A stretch of 64,000 nt of DNA, from positions 451,743-515,742 of the forward strand of contig SIJG01000075.1 in the NCBI GenBank assembly GCA_023374025.1, read 5' to 3'. Both the position numbers and the translations under genes were made by a program. Source of the stretch: Heterodera schachtii (taxonomy: Eukaryota > Nematoda > Chromadorea > Rhabditida > Heteroderidae). Shown here in pieces: positions 43,528 to 56,100 of the stretch; the stretch's first letter is position 1; each line of letters begins with the position of its first letter. The notes below the pieces were generated by a model. That model had not been told where the DNA came from. It made no database searches and saw only the letters and a list, made by a program, of their open reading frames with translations.

Positions 43528-46500
43528 ATGGGCTTTGAAGCGAAACGTGCGGCCGCGTTGGGTCGAAACAAGAAAAGTCCGCCAATTTTGTCCCATGAAT
43601 TTGTCATCCAAAACCATGGAGACATTGTGTCGTGAGTTTTTTTAAACTTTTCATGGGTTCTTGAACCTTCATAACTTATTTCATATTTGGATTAGTCGGC
43701 CATTTTTGGTATCATTTGAAATTACAAAGTCTAAAGAAGTGAAATACACAAAATCTCGGTATTTAAATTGCCAAAAATCATTTTAAAACATCCTTTTTTG
43801 CTTGATTACCATTATAAATATGGTTGTTTGACTTGGACTCATAAACTCTGATTTAACTCATAAAAATTCTATTGAACTCATAAAATGCGTTTGAACCAAA
43901 AGGTTCATTGAATGTCCCCCATAAAATGATTAGAATATTCCCTAAACTAATTTGAGCCATCCCACAGATGTGGCATAATGGTGGTAATGCTCGGCTTTAT
44001 GTTCGGTGCCACTTCTCACATTGCGCAAGTGTTCATTGTGCCGCAATACAATGACACAGTCACATTACCGGACGAAACAGGCAATGATTTTGGGGGATTG
44101 GATGAGGAAATGGTATTCATCGGCAAATTCCACCAAAATTCTAATTTGAACGGGATTATGTTGGATTGCATGGCGGAATTCCGACAAAATTCCATCCAAA
44201 ATTCTAATATGAACGGAATAATTCCAACGGGATTGGATGGGATAGAATGGCGGAATTCAGATAAATTCCATTCCCAAAATGATCAACCCATTTTTCAGAG
44301 CCGAGGATTTTATACAAAAGCGGTGTCCGCGACTTGGCCTCACTGTTCTTCTACACATTGGTCTGGATTGCTGTTCACTGCGCACTTCAGGAGTGGGCAT
44401 TTTCAATTTTTTGAGAAAATTTAGTATTTATGGCATCATAGCGGCAATATTTTGCACTTAGGCTACCCAATAAATTTCATATTTTTCCAAAAATTTATTA
44501 AAAATGGATTTTTAAATTGGAGACCATTCAAATTCCCCTCTTTTTCCAGGTACATTCTTGACAAAGTTCAACGGAAATTGCACCTGAGCAAATCGCGTCA
44601 AGTCAAATTCAATGAAAGTGGCCATTTTGCGGCGTTCAGCATTTACTCTCTGATCCATGCCGGCATAATTTTGCACGATTTGGCCATCCACAAAGATTTG
44701 GTAAAATTGGAATAATTCGAGCAGTAGGGGGCTCGATGACTTGGTCAGCTAAAAGAATTTTTGACAATGAAAACGGGCAAAATTTCAAAACCCGACCCAA
44801 ATTTAATGTCGAGAACATGGCTTAAAAATTAGAGTTGTACGGGACCGGGAATTTTGGGCAAAACCGGGACCAGGACTTTTTGGCTGGGAAAACCGGGACT
44901 TAGGTACTCAGTTGAACGTGTTTTTCAGTACCAGGTCCCGGTCCCTTATGTCACTCAGATCAGCTATTTAAAATTGGCATTTTTTGGGCAAAAATGTTTT
45001 TGAATTCGAAAAATACAATAAATGCTATTTTTTCTCCCATTTTAGACCCGAATTTGGTCCGGTTACCCGGAATTGCACCGTCACTTTCCCATCTACACCA
45101 AACTCTTCTTCATTTTCCAGGTTTTTAATTTATACAAATACGAGAAAGTGTAACCAAATTTGTCCCAAGATTTCCTATTGGCTCCACCAATTGCCGGAAT
45201 TTTATTTCCAAAAGCTGAAGAGTGAGGAGATTTTCAACAGACTTGGCTATATCATCATTTTCATCACCGCCACATGCTTCTTCTATTTTGCAAAGTATTT
45301 AAATAAATTTTAGTTTTTTTTTTAAATTTTTCGTGATGACGGATAATAACCAAGGGCATGGCCCAAAAAACACTTGTTGGAAAAAAAAATTCTATTCTTT
45401 TTTTTTCTGAAAAATTAAGTTTGGGTGGGAAATGCACTGCTCTGACCCTTGGTTTCGTGCACATCTGATGCGAAATCTTAAAAATTTTATAAAATTTGTT
45501 AGCAATTTGGCTTCATAAAATTGGGGTTACCAAGCGCATAGCCCAAATTTCTTATTGGAAAATTTTTTCACCGGGACGGGGTGGACTCATGCTTGGACTC
45601 TTGGCTTCGTTCATCCGAATCGAAATTTAAAAAATTTAAATGGAGTTTTTTTGAAAAATTTGCCTAAAGAATTTCATTCTTTTTTCAAATTCTAAATATT
45701 TAATCATTATTCTGATTTTTAAAAAAATTTTCCTCCCTTTTTTTTTAGCTTTGTTCGGCTTGGCCTTTTGTTGCTTTTCCTCGAGTACTTCTCCCAGGCA
45801 CTGTTCCACACCAGCCGTCTGCTGTATTTTTCAGGCAAAATTCAGCCCTCCTCCACCGCGTAAGTGTCAAAAATTTTTTTTCTAAGAATTCTCGATCTCA
45901 AATTTTTTCAATGGAAATATTTCTAATAAAAGCTTTAAATCATTTCCATTAATGGTTTGATGGTTCGGTGGTTCATTTTCTATTCCTCTACCAAATTGGG
46001 TGTGGGTTCGGTGCCCATACACGTCCAGTGATTATTCATGTTTCCACCAAGATCGCTGAATGTTCTTGACGAAATTTACATGCACTACCATCTGAGGACG
46101 TTTTTTTAAAAATTTGTTAAAGCTTTCTAAATCTTTTGACCATTTGTTTTTATCCCTATTTTCTGGAATTCTCCCATACAGATAAATGCGGTCTTTAGTA
46201 ATAATAATAAATTAATGTTTTCGCTCCTCATCTTCTGCCAGGTTCAAACCATGGAATTTTCTGTTCCCAATCACGCGTTTGGCCACCATTGTGTTGGCCG
46301 TTGTGTCCCTGTGGTATGGCCATCGTCAGAATGAGGTGGCATTCGTCGATTTGGCCAGCGGCAATTTCAACACACAGCTGATCCGGTTAGTTTTTATGGA
46401 ATATTTTTAAAAACATTTTGTTTGTTGCTTTTTTTGTTTTGGTATTTTCCTTTTTTTAAATTTCGTTTCTCTAAAAAACTTAGGAATTTTTAAACTTAGA

Positions 46501-47265
46501 AATTAAATAACATCTTATTGATATGATTCTTTTATATGAAATTTTCAAGAAAAAAAATGAAAAAATCGCCATAAAAATTAAAATAAAAATTTTTTCATGG
46601 AATTTCATTATAAAAAAATCTAAAAGTTTTTTGTTTGAATTTTTTCTTAACTTTTCAGGGGGCTGGGCTGCGGGGTCAATGACATCATCCACGCCCCAAC
46701 AAAAATTTTAAATTTTGAAATATTTACAAATTTCTGAGATTTTTTTTTAATAATTTTTCATTTCCTCTCTTCCATTGTCAGCATCAACAGTCTGTTGGTT
46801 GTGCTGCTGATCCAACTGTGGATGCTGTTCAACTTCTCCACCTTTCACATTGCGCGGTGGCGTGAACGCTGTCGCGAGCAGGCGGCGCACGCGGCGAGCG
46901 GTGGCGGAAAACGGAGAGGCGGCGGAGGGTTTGGCGCCAAAACGAAGCGAAAGGGAGGGACGACGGCGGGCGGAGGAGGAGGGACAGCGACGGAAGAGGT
47001 GGTCAAGGAAAATGGGAGGATACACTTTGGAATTGGACAAAAAAATGGGGACGGAATAGTTGGAAATTTGACCAAATTCACAATATTGAAACGCCTTTTT
47101 AAGCCGAACAACAATCGGCACTCACAAAAAAAAAAAAAAAATCATTTGCACCGGTTTCAATTTTGTTTATATTGGGTGCACTTCAATTCCACCCATTGGT
47201 TCCCTCCGTATCGTTTCCCCCCCCATAAAAATTTAAAAAAGTTTTTTTCTAACCCTGAATTTTAA
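43528..47265 (+). CDS. TRAM1-like translocation-associated membrane protein
   Basis: Multi-pass ER protein that helps nascent chains enter the Sec61 translocon. Exons: 43528-43631, 43968-44080, 44299-44392, 44550-44700, 45046-45120, 45170-45294, 45749-45859, 46242-46385, 46782-47265; 1401 nt, 466 residues, phases agree. N-terminus has KKSPPILSHEFVIQNHGDIV, very like vertebrate TRAM1, then VRDLASLFFY, KLHLSKSRQVKFNESG, WSGYPELHRHFPIYTKLFF, SYWLHQLPEFYFQK and RLGLLLLFLEYFSQALFH (TRAM/TLC region). The tail after WRERCREQ is Gly/Arg/Lys-rich; its last 50 residues are unusual and may differ in the real transcript. Intron 2 either uses a GC donor at 44081 or a GT donor at 44113 with acceptor at 44300; it contains GGAATTC-rich repeats. 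Housekeeping gene, no operon partner seen. Confidence 0.9.
44828..44960. repeat. CCGGGACC phrase repeat in TRAM intron 4
   Basis: TTAGAGTTGTACGGGACCGG, AAACCGGGACCAGGACTTTT, AAACCGGGACTTAGG, ACCAGGTCCCGGTCCC. A short piece of the same family (TTAGAGTTGTACTGGACCGG) lies at 24156-24190, just before the palindromic element. Confidence 0.6.
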
Positions 47266-48639
47266 AAAATAAAAATGTTCGGGTTGCAAAATTTTTTCAG
47301 CGATTTTTTGAAAAATTTTTAAACAAAAATTTTTTTTTTAATTTTCTTAAAAACTTTTGTTCGTTTGCAGTTGTGTAGCAATTTATTTACTTTTTCAGAA
47401 AGACAAATGATGAGATGGATGTGTCTGTTGTGAATGCCATCCATTCGCTCTTCTTTCGACCGTTTGCTGCTGCTTTTCCGTTGCTGTACGGCTTCCTCTT
47501 CATTTCTTTTTTTTTTTTGCACACTATCGTCCTTCTCCCCCCCCCCCCACCATTTTGACGTTTGTTCCCATCCATTATTCAGCATGCATTTCATGTTTTG
47601 TTGGGTTGGCATTGGTTGGATTGGGTGGACAGACTGACAAACGACTGTCATGTCACAATGACTCATCAATTATGCTACCTTTAATGACATAATCATCACA
47701 AAATGGTCGTTCCTCCTATTTTCAAGACTCTTGACCCACTTTTTGGTTTGTGAGACCAGCTGCTCTTTCTCTTGACACATGTTTCTGTAATTTCTGTTTC
47801 CCTATTTGTTTTGGGATGGACCACACACAAAATGATTCAGAATTTTTTATACAAAAGAGAACCAGGAAATTAGAAATTTTTTGACAAAAACCACCGAAAT
47901 TTGCGTTTCCTTGGCCACCCATTGGCAATGGAGATGTTCTGTTTATGGCGGCGTTCTCTATTGTATTTTACTATATGAATCCACCTATTCATGGTATATG
48001 ATGCATTTGTCGTGGACAGTTTGTCGTTTTGGGATTTGTTTTTGTCGTTTTCAATTTCCATTTTTCTTTTTCCCTTTGTCACCATTATTCATTGACTGTC
48101 CCTTTTTCTATCACTTTCTTTCATCTTTTTTCTCTCATTTAAGTCATTCCTTTTCTTTCCCTTATTTTGTTTGTTTTTTGCATAATAATAATTTGTAAAA
48201 AAGCAAAATTTTGGTTGTGAAGCATTTTCATTCTTTGGATGGATTTACCGTAGTTTAATTCAATGTTGGCGACTTGTTACAGTACCGAACCTCAAAAAAT
48301 TTGTTATATCGGAAGAGGGGAGTAGAAAAAACGGAAAATTCCTCATACAAAAAAATGATTTTCAACCCAAGAAAAATATTTTTCGAGTCGGGAATTGAAA
48401 ACGAAATTATTTTCAAGATTTTTCAATTTTCCATTCATTCAAACATTGTGATGGGTTTTAATTTCCTAACTAATTATTTTCAAAAAGATTCAATTTCCTT
48501 TCTCTTTTCTTTCCGTTTCTCCTAAAATATGTCCCCTCCTTTTTAAACTCATTTCCATTCCTTTTGATATTCGGCATAAATTAAAAGATTATTATTACGT
48601 TTAATTTAATTAAAAATCCAAAAAAAAAAATTTAAAAAA
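47266..48639. other. Intergenic, T- and C-rich
   Basis: Downstream of TRAM. T-rich with a C-run near 47540 (about 11 C). Small open frames on both strands are compositional. I see no gene. Confidence 0.5.
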
Positions 48640-49185
48640 ATGTATTTAAATTTTAACCGTGCCCATTCATTAATTCATTGTCAATTCTTTCAATTTGAAG
48701 CAAAGCTTTCTCATTTTTTCAAATGTTTTTCAAAAATCATAAAAATGCCTAATTATTTCCGAGAACTTTCGGCATTTAATGGGCACGGCACATGCTTATA
48801 CAAAATTTATTATGTATACCGTAAAAGAAATGTTTCCCATTTTTTGATATTCCTTAATTTATTTTTTCCTATTTTTCACACCGTTTTTTATGCGGACAAA
48901 TGCCGCGATCACACACTTTGCTTGATCAATCAATGCTTGATTATTATTATTCATTCATTTTGTGAAGGCAACAATGAGATGTCAGCTAAAGAAGCATTTG
49001 GGCGCCCCATTTTTTTGGCCTTTTTCACTCAATATTCTCAAGGACTAACTGTCCTTGAAATTAAGGACAAAATAAAAAATTGTTTTTTTACAAAAAAAAC
49101 CATCCAATTCTTTGGCGTGCGCCCAATTAGCCTCAATTCTGGCAAAAATGTGCACCCCCTCACTCGCTATGTAACAATTTTTTAA
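48640..49185 (+). CDS. Unrecognised open frame, 181 codons
   Basis: An uninterrupted frame from an ATG at 48640 in AT-rich DNA. The translation is rich in Phe, Ile, Asn and Cys, with a hydrophobic stretch around residues 75-90 (FLIFLNLFFPIFHTVFY). I recognise no domain. It has no introns, unlike every accepted gene in the window, and the leader is plain poly-A-rich. It may be a chance frame; I list it because its length stands out. Confidence 0.22.
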   Translation: MYLNFNRAHSLIHCQFFQFEAKLSHFFKCFSKIIKMPNYFRELSAFNGHGTCLYKIYYVYRKRNVSHFLIFLNLFFPIFHTVFYADKCRDHTLCLINQCLIIIIHSFCEGNNEMSAKEAFGRPIFLAFFTQYSQGLTVLEIKDKIKNCFFTKKTIQFFGVRPISLNSGKNVHPLTRYVTIF

Positions 49186-49524
49186 ATGCCAAATTTACTA
49201 ATTGACTGACATTTGTAACAAAAACATTTTTCTTCCTCTGATCACCACTGATCAATTGTGGCCAAATGTATGGTATTATTCTCAGAAAAATCATCTGTTG
49301 TTGTTGTTTTTGGCCAAATATCGCTTGTCATCATCGTTGATTGAATGTTAAGCATAAAATGGAAGTTTGTTCACACTTTGGCTCTGCATTTATTTGGACC
49401 GGCTAATTATTTGGTTGTCTTAAGCTGGGAGGTTAGACACAAAATCCGGTTTTTTCGACCTGATTGATACCCGGGTTCGAATTCCTTACCGAACCGTTCA
49501 GCCATTTTTTCGTTTGCAACAAAT
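49186..49524. other. Spacer, no gene seen
   Basis: Contains TTGTTGTTGTTTTTGG and otherwise unremarkable AT-rich DNA leading into the segmental duplication. Confidence 0.4.
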
Positions 49525-51220
49525 CCCAACGAAAAATATAAGTTTAAATTAGAAAAATGGCAGATATTTTTTTTTGACAAATAATTAAACCATTCAAAAC
49601 ACTAATCACTTCTGACAGCACACATTTTTGCTCAACAAAAAATGTGACCAACAAACCGACTAATCATTGGATTGACAGTAAAAATGCAATTGAATTGGAA
49701 TTTTTGTGTTTTTATTTATCGATTTTTACTATTTATTTTTAAATGAATTAATAAATTAATGTTATTTTGTCAAAAAATTATTAAAAAAACAAAAATTAAT
49801 TCCAAATTTAGTTTGGCAAACAAATTTATATTTTCAATATTAACTCAATTAAGGAATTGATAAGAAGGAATCGCTAAATTTTCTTTACTAAAAATTGCTG
49901 TGAGATACGAAAGCAGAAATTGAAAAATAATTAAAATTAATGGGTTAATTTATAAATTTTTTAAAATTTATTTTCTATGCCAATTCATCAGCAGAATTTA
50001 AAGAAATAAAACATAGACATACATAACAATTAACGAAAACCCCTTCTCTAATTTTAAGTGGAAAATCCAATTCCCCCCCCCCCCCCCCCCCTTTTTGTGC
50101 TCTCTCAGAGAACGTTGAACTCTTTGGAATGTAATTTCTTTTTTTTTGAAAAAAAAATTATGGGGAGGAGGAGGAGGGAGGGAGGGGTTTATATTGCTGC
50201 GCACGAATTGCGTTACTCTCTCTCTGCTGGGCAATTTTAAGTGAATGGAAAAACTCGGAAATTTTCGGAAAAATTTAATGCACAATTGGGAGGGGGGAGG
50301 CCGTTGTGTTGGTCTTCACATTACATAAGGAGAACTCTTGGAATTATAATTAGAATGCGAGGAGAATGGTGTAATGGTCATGCCTTTTGAAGAAAAAATT
50401 ACGAAATTAATATTTTGAAAAACTTTTTTGGCTCGAGACTTTAGCCCGGGGCTCGAGACCGAATCCCAACGAAAAAAGCCGAGATTTTCTCAACACGAGA
50501 CTTAACACCGAGACTCTTGAGCAGCTTGATTCTGACTTTCCATTGAATCATTTTGGTAACCAGAGATTATCTGAAAATGTTTCCGGAAATAGTTTTTCTC
50601 TTTTTTTTTTGGAAATTTTTTATAGCTTGGATCAACTCGCGCTTTTTTCCCACCATTTAATCCAGTAAATGGGAAATCAAAATTTCGGTCCCCGGCGCCT
50701 GAGGGGTTTCCGATCACGATTACCATCACCACCAATTATCAGTCATTATGATCATCATCATTTTATCGCCTCCAGCAATGTCAAATACCATTCCGTTCCC
50801 CCGCCTCTCCCCCCCCCCAACACACACACAATGGAATGTGTGGTGCTGCTGGTACTCCTTCCGCCCCTCCCCCTCCTGCTGTGTGTTGTGTTGAGTGTGT
50901 GCACCACCCACCCACCACCATACGTTCCCTCCCCAGGGGGACGGTCGGCGCCCCCCCCCCCCCCCCCCCCCAATCGCTCCGCCGACCACCGATTGATGTG
51001 TGCTTTTATGTATGCTTCTTCCTCCCCCCCCTGGTCTCCCCCCCCCCCTCAGTTTACGCCATACTCGCGCTGAATCGTCGCTCCGCTCGCCGTCACCAGA
51101 GCACTCCGTCCGTCCGTCTCTGTTCGATCGATTTCGTTTCCTCCCCTAACTGTTGCCCCCGCCCTCCCCGCCCCCCGGAGGAATGCGTTGACGGGGGACG
51201 AACCCCACACCGCCCCCCCC
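49525..51220. repeat. Segmental duplication, left copy
   Basis: Matches 53558-56100 in the same orientation and order. Landmarks: GTTTAAATTAGAAAAATGGC at 49540 and 53570; TTTTTGTGCTCTCTCAGAGA at 50092 and 54848; GGCCGTTGTGTTGGTCTTCA at 50299 and 55038; GCCTGAGGGGTTTCCGATCA at 50696 and 55593; GGAATGCGTTGACGGGGGAC at 51179 and 56060. Length differences come from extra sequence in the right copy (about 54080-54840 and 55420-55580) and from changed C-runs. It includes a CTCGAGACT-type repeat at 50432-50525 and a C/T-rich part with several runs of 10-18 C. Confidence 0.88.
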
Positions 51221-51445
51221 CCCCCCATTTCTTCCCATCAAAACGATCAGAAGAGCTGCGCGCAGACGGAGTTTCATCGTCAGACCGGCAGAGCGCACCC
51301 GCCGATGGACATTTGCCGTAAATTAAAAAATTTATATTAAAAATAAACAAAAAAATTTTTTACAATTTTTTGAACTTGCATTTTCCTTTATATTTTTCCA
51401 TTTTGTAAATTTATTGTAATAAATATATTTTTTTCATTTCCCCAG

Positions 51446-51867
51446 GCAATTATTGCTGCGATTTTCTGATGAATGTGCAAGGCCCAATCATGGAAATCGA
51501 CTGCTCACGAAAGTGTGCCATGGCACCGTTTTCCATTGGCACAAGCGTCAACAAACAGCTGATGGACTTGAGAAGATGGGCTGTGACACGGCAAAAACAC
51601 AATTTGCCGTAAGTTTCTCAGCTTTTTTATTAAATGAAATTTAAAAATAATTTTAAATTTATTTTTTGTTAATTTTGAATTAAATTTTCGAATTTTTTAA
51701 AAAAATTTTAGGCTTTGGAGGATTGTTTGAAGGGCCCGGCCCAGTACTTTAACGACATAAGCCGAAGCAGAAGCAGCACCAACGACGACGAGCAGGACGA
51801 GGAAATGGCAAAAATGATGGCACTGAACGAAATGTGCCGGCAAAGGGCGGAGGAACAAAATTCGTAA
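51446..51867 (+). CDS. Small unrecognised protein, 5' part uncertain
   Basis: Two clear exons, 51446-51608 and 51712-51867. The first reads CARPNHGNRLLTKVCHGTVF and ADGLEKMGCDTAKTQFA. The second reads ALEDCLKGPAQYFNDISRS and ends in an acidic, Met-rich tail (DDEQDEEMAKMMALNEMC, RAEEQNS). The join is phase 0, GT-AG. An upstream exon ending at 51319 (SSDRQSAPADGHLP) fits in phase, but its own start lies in C/T-rich duplicated DNA, so the initiator is unknown. Spaced cysteines (CARP, VCHG, GCDT, DCLK, MCRQ) recall small Cys-motif proteins, but I cannot assign a family. An alternative frame of the first exon is also open. Confidence 0.5.
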
Positions 51868-53557
51868 AAATGATGACCTTTTTTAGCCCATAAAACAATT
51901 AGGGACAGAATAATTAATTATTATTTTTTTTAATTGGCACCGTAAAAAAACATTTTTTGATTTGAGAAATTCTACTGAAAAATGGAAATTTTTGGTTTTT
52001 ACAATTGCCGGAAATAATGAAAAAAATGGTGGAATTTATTAAATTTTCTGTTCATAATTTAACAATAATTTCAATGCAATAATTAGTGTTATGTGTGCTA
52101 ATTATCATTATAAATTTTTGATTTTTTTCAATTTTAACATTTAAATTTGGATGTGTTTCTCATTTTGCTTTTGGATGAATAAATCGAAATTAAAAATTAT
52201 TATTTTTTTTTCAAAATATCCAATTTAATTCTTTATCAATTTTCATTTAAGTTTTTTCATTTTCAAAATGACAAATAATTTATATATATAATACAGAATT
52301 AAACAAAGACAGTGAGCTTTTAAGATAAAAAATTTAAAACTCTGACGATTTTGCCGTTTTTCTGAAACGGTGCCTTTGTCTGTCGACACTTTCAACGATT
52401 GGGTTAACCGTGCCGCACTTTTCCCCCTTTTTTCCGTTTTTGAGCGCCATTTTTTGGCACTTTTGCTTCTTGTGCCCTCGTATAGATCATTAGCATTGAT
52501 TTTTATCGATCGGCTGTTTGGCCTCCTCGTTCTGTGCTCAGCGTTAGCAATGGCACATTTGCTGTACAGCAAATGCTCGGAATGCCGTCGGTCCGTGAAG
52601 GACACCAATGTGCTGTTGTTGCGCTGGGCAGTACCAATTCTGTGCTAAATTTGGTTACGAAAAGCGAAAGCTAATGAGCTGTTTAATTAGGCCGCCAGGA
52701 GGTCATTAGACATTGGCGGCATGCCCAGTAATTAAATGATACGTTGTTCCAGAAAAAATAAAACCCCCGGGGTTTTTTCCAAACCCCCCCCCCCCCCAGA
52801 GGGGGGTTTTATTTTAAGGGGCGGCTCTAATTTATGGAGAGGGGGGGGGGGCTGTATTTTAGAAAATACGGTAATTGGGGTCAAAACCCACAGCGGGGCT
52901 TGGGCTCAGATATTTACATCAAAGCACAGGATTGGGAGAAAAAAATGAAAAGAATTTTTTGAGTCGGGGATTAGAGTTGGGATTTCCGAAAGAATATGCT
53001 CGAGAGTCTATCTTGATCTTGAGGAAAGAACATGCCGAAACAGTGTCATCTCCCCATTCACCCCTCGCCCGCCCCCTCAGAATTTCTGCCAAATTTAGAA
53101 AAATTTATATAAAAAAAATATAAAATCTTCAATTTGATTTTTTGTAGCCTTTGAAATTGAAAAAAATTTAATTAAAAATGTCGGGGAAGCGAGCGAAAGG
53201 GTTGAGCGCCCGGACTTAAATTTATTTAAAATTTTCTACTTTTGGCTTAGGCCAAGCCAGGCTGCCCCATCCACCACCAAAACCAGGTCAGCCAATATCG
53301 GTACAAGCTTAAAAAAATAAAACATATTTTCCGAGAAAATTTTAGTGCCCCTAAATTTTGTGATAAATTCTAAAAAAATTAATTTGTTGCGCAACCGTTG
53401 TGTGACGATGGTGATCAATGGGTTGACCTGCAAAAAAAAACGCATTGATCGATCAGTTTTACATTTGACTCTGATCATCCGATTTGAATTTTTTACCCCG
53501 GACTGAGCAGGTATTTTTTTCTTTTGGGAAAATTCGATCTCACAAACAATCATATAA
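51868..53557. other. Intergenic with C/G-run repeats
   Basis: A minus-strand frame (52243-52608) gives a basic peptide but starts without ATG; the plus frame 52370-52648 is hydrophobic. Neither is convincing. 52775-52875 holds opposed C- and G-runs around GGGGTTTTATTTTAAGGGGC and ends AAAATACGG; a similar module sits at 60048-60185. A short exon-like piece at 53168-53215 (MSGKRAKGLSART) followed by 53252-53305 (KPGCPIHHQNQVSQYR) could be part of an unrecognised gene, but I could not extend it. Confidence 0.4.
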
Positions 53558-56100
53558 CGAAAATTATAAGTTTAAATTAGAAAAATGGCAGATATTTTTT
53601 TTTGACAAATAATTAAACCATTCAAAACACTAATCACTTCTGACAGCACACATTTTTGCTCAACAAAAAATGTGACCAACAAACCGACTAATCATTGGAT
53701 TGACAGTAAAAATGCAATTGAATTGGAATTTTTGGTGTTTTTATTTATCAATTTTTACTATTTATTTTTAAATGAATTAATAAATTTGTGTTATTTTGTC
53801 AACAAATTGTTAAAAAAACCCAAAAATTCCAAATTTAGTTTGGCAAACAAATTAATTATTTTCATATTTAACTCAATTAAGGAATTGATAAGACGGAATC
53901 GCTAATATTCTTTACTAAATAATTTCTGTGTGATAAGAAAGAAAAATAGAAAAATAATTAAAATTCTTTTTTAATTTGAAAAAAATATATTTAAAAAAAA
54001 TTAAATTATGCCAATTTCATTCACAGTAAAAATGCCAAAAAATGGCAACCCATACACAATAGTTAACGAAAAACCCTTATTTAACTGTAAAGCCTTCAAA
54101 TTGGATATGTGTATCACGGCTGCGCGTTACTGGAAATGCCTAACTCCGTAATACCACAGAGACTTTTCCAATTGCAGAAAACGTAACCCGGTCCAACAAT
54201 TTCGTAATTTTCGTAACCCCTAATTGTGTGAGTGTCATGACAACTCGTACAAACGGAAATTCGTACATATCTCAAAGGCAACTCATATATAATTGCTTGG
54301 CTAGGCCTAGGCTTAGGCCTAAGCTTTGGGCTAGGCCCAGGCTTAGGCTTTCTTGGGCCTAGGCTTAAGCTTATGCTTTATTTTGTAAAACCACAAGTTG
54401 CCTTTTGTACGAGTTGCCCCATTCCCAATTAAGTGCAGCCCTGCTGCTGCTGATGTGAAGAGGGAGGGCAACACGGAAAATACTCAAATTTTCATTGAAA
54501 TTTTTTTGCATGGGCCAAATAACACAACAAACACACACAGTTTTGTGCAGCAGCAGATGAGATGGTTTGGTGGTGGTGCAAAATTTGATGGCCATAAAAA
54601 TAATAGGAAAAATAAAGAAAAATGATTGGACGGAACTTTGAGTTTTGTTTCTTCCGCCCGTCCGTCGTTTGGACGACGGACGGCGGCGGTGGCGGAACGA
54701 TCTTTTGTCTCTTTTGCCCCCGGGGGAAAATGTTGGGAAAAAAGTTTGCACAAAAAGTCCCCTCCCAACTCTTTTTCTACTTCTTCTATAATATGTATTC
54801 GTCTCCACTTTTTCAGCCTTTGTGCTGCTCCAATTTCCCCCCTCCCCCTTTTTGTGCTCTCTCTCAGAGAACGTTGAACTCTTTGGAATGTAATTTCTTT
54901 TTTTTAAGAAAATTATGAGGGAGGGGTTTATATTGCTGCGCACGAATTGCGTTACTCTCTCTCTGCTGGGCAATTTTAATTGAATGGAAAAACTCGGAAA
55001 TTTTCGGAAAAATTTAATGCAAAAGTGGGAGGGGGGAGGCCGTTGTGTTGGTCTTCACATTACATAAGGAGAACTCTTGGAATTATAATTAGAATGCGAG
55101 GAGAATGGTGTAATGGTCATGCCTTTTGAAGAAAAAATTACGAAATGAATATTTTGAAAAACTTTTTTGGCTCGAGACTTTAGCCCGGGGCTCGAGACCG
55201 AATCCCAACGAAAAAAGCCGAAATTTTCTCAACACGAGACTTAACACCGAGACTCTTGAGCAGCTTGATTCTGACTTTGACTTTCCATTGAATCATTAAG
55301 GTAACCAGAGATTATCTGAAAATGTTTCCAAGAATAGTTTTTCTCTTTTTTTGGAAATTTTTTATAGCTTGGACCAACTCGCGCTTTTTTCCCAACATTT
55401 AATCCAGTAAATGGGAAATCAAAAATGTTTTTTTTTATTTTGAAATAGATAATAAATTTTCACAAATTCTCATTTACTGATCATTTATATACATGGGCAT
55501 AAATCAATCTCATACACATTCCACACGCACTTCCCCCCCCCCCCCTTTTGGTCCTCCCCTCCCCCACCGATTAATTCCGTTTCGGTCCCCGACGCCTGAG
55601 GGGTTTCCGATCACGATCACCATCACCACCAATTATCAGTCATTATCATCATCATTTTATCGCCTCCAGCAATGTCAAATACCATTCCGTTCCCCCGCCT
55701 CCCCCCCCCAACACACACAATGGAATGTGTGGTGCTGCTGGTACTCCCTCCGCCCCTCTCCCTCCTGCTGTGTGTTGTGTTGAGTGTGTGCACCACCCAC
55801 CCACCACCATACGTTCCCTCCCCAGGGGGACGGTCGCCCCCCCCCCCCAATCGCTCCGCCGACGACCGATTGCTGTGTGCTTTTATGTATGCTTCTTCCC
55901 CCCCCCCGGTCTCCCGCCCCCCCCCCCCAGTTTACCCCATACTCGCGCTGAATCGTCGCTCCGCTCGCCGTCACCAGAGCACTCCGTCCGTCCGTCTCTG
56001 TTCGATCGATTTCGTTTCTTCCCCCTAACTGTTGCCCCCGCCCTCCCCCCCCCCCCCGGAGGAATGCGTTGACGGGGGACGAACCCCACACCGCCCCCAC
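53558..56100. repeat. Segmental duplication, right copy
   Basis: Second copy of 49525-51220. It carries two stretches the left copy lacks: 54080-54840, which includes a CTAGGC-type simple repeat and C/A-rich DNA, and about 55420-55580. Another CTCGAGACT-type repeat lies at 55170-55265, inherited with the duplication. No gene accepted. Confidence 0.86.
54298..54378. repeat. GGCCTAGGCTTAGGCC simple repeat
   Basis: About 80 bp of palindromic variants: GGCTAGGCCTAGGCTTAGGC, TTGGGCTAGGCCCAGGC, GGGCCTAGGCTTAAGC. It contains the nematode telomere hexamer TTAGGC a few times but not as a regular array. Confidence 0.6.

Noticed and set aside
44117..44280. Coding extension of TRAM exon 2
   Set aside because: Sequence is a GGAATTC-rich repeat, absent from TRAM proteins; treated as intron 2.
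46845..47114. Antisense Pro/Ala/Arg-rich frames
   Set aside because: Shadows of the Gly/Arg-rich tail of the TRAM gene.
50669..51321. Long Pro-rich frames on both strands
   Set aside because: Produced by C-runs in the segmental duplication; both copies show the same artefact. Only the last few codons before 51319 might be exonic.
52243..52648. Opposed frames of 121 and 92 codons
   Set aside because: The minus frame lacks an ATG at its start; neither has a recognisable motif. Left as a note in the spacer.
53236..53553. Minus frame of 105 codons
   Set aside because: No domain; a possible plus-strand exon pair overlaps it but could not be extended.
54298..54378. Interstitial telomere
   Set aside because: TTAGGC occurs only a few times among CTAGGC variants and not as a head-to-tail array.
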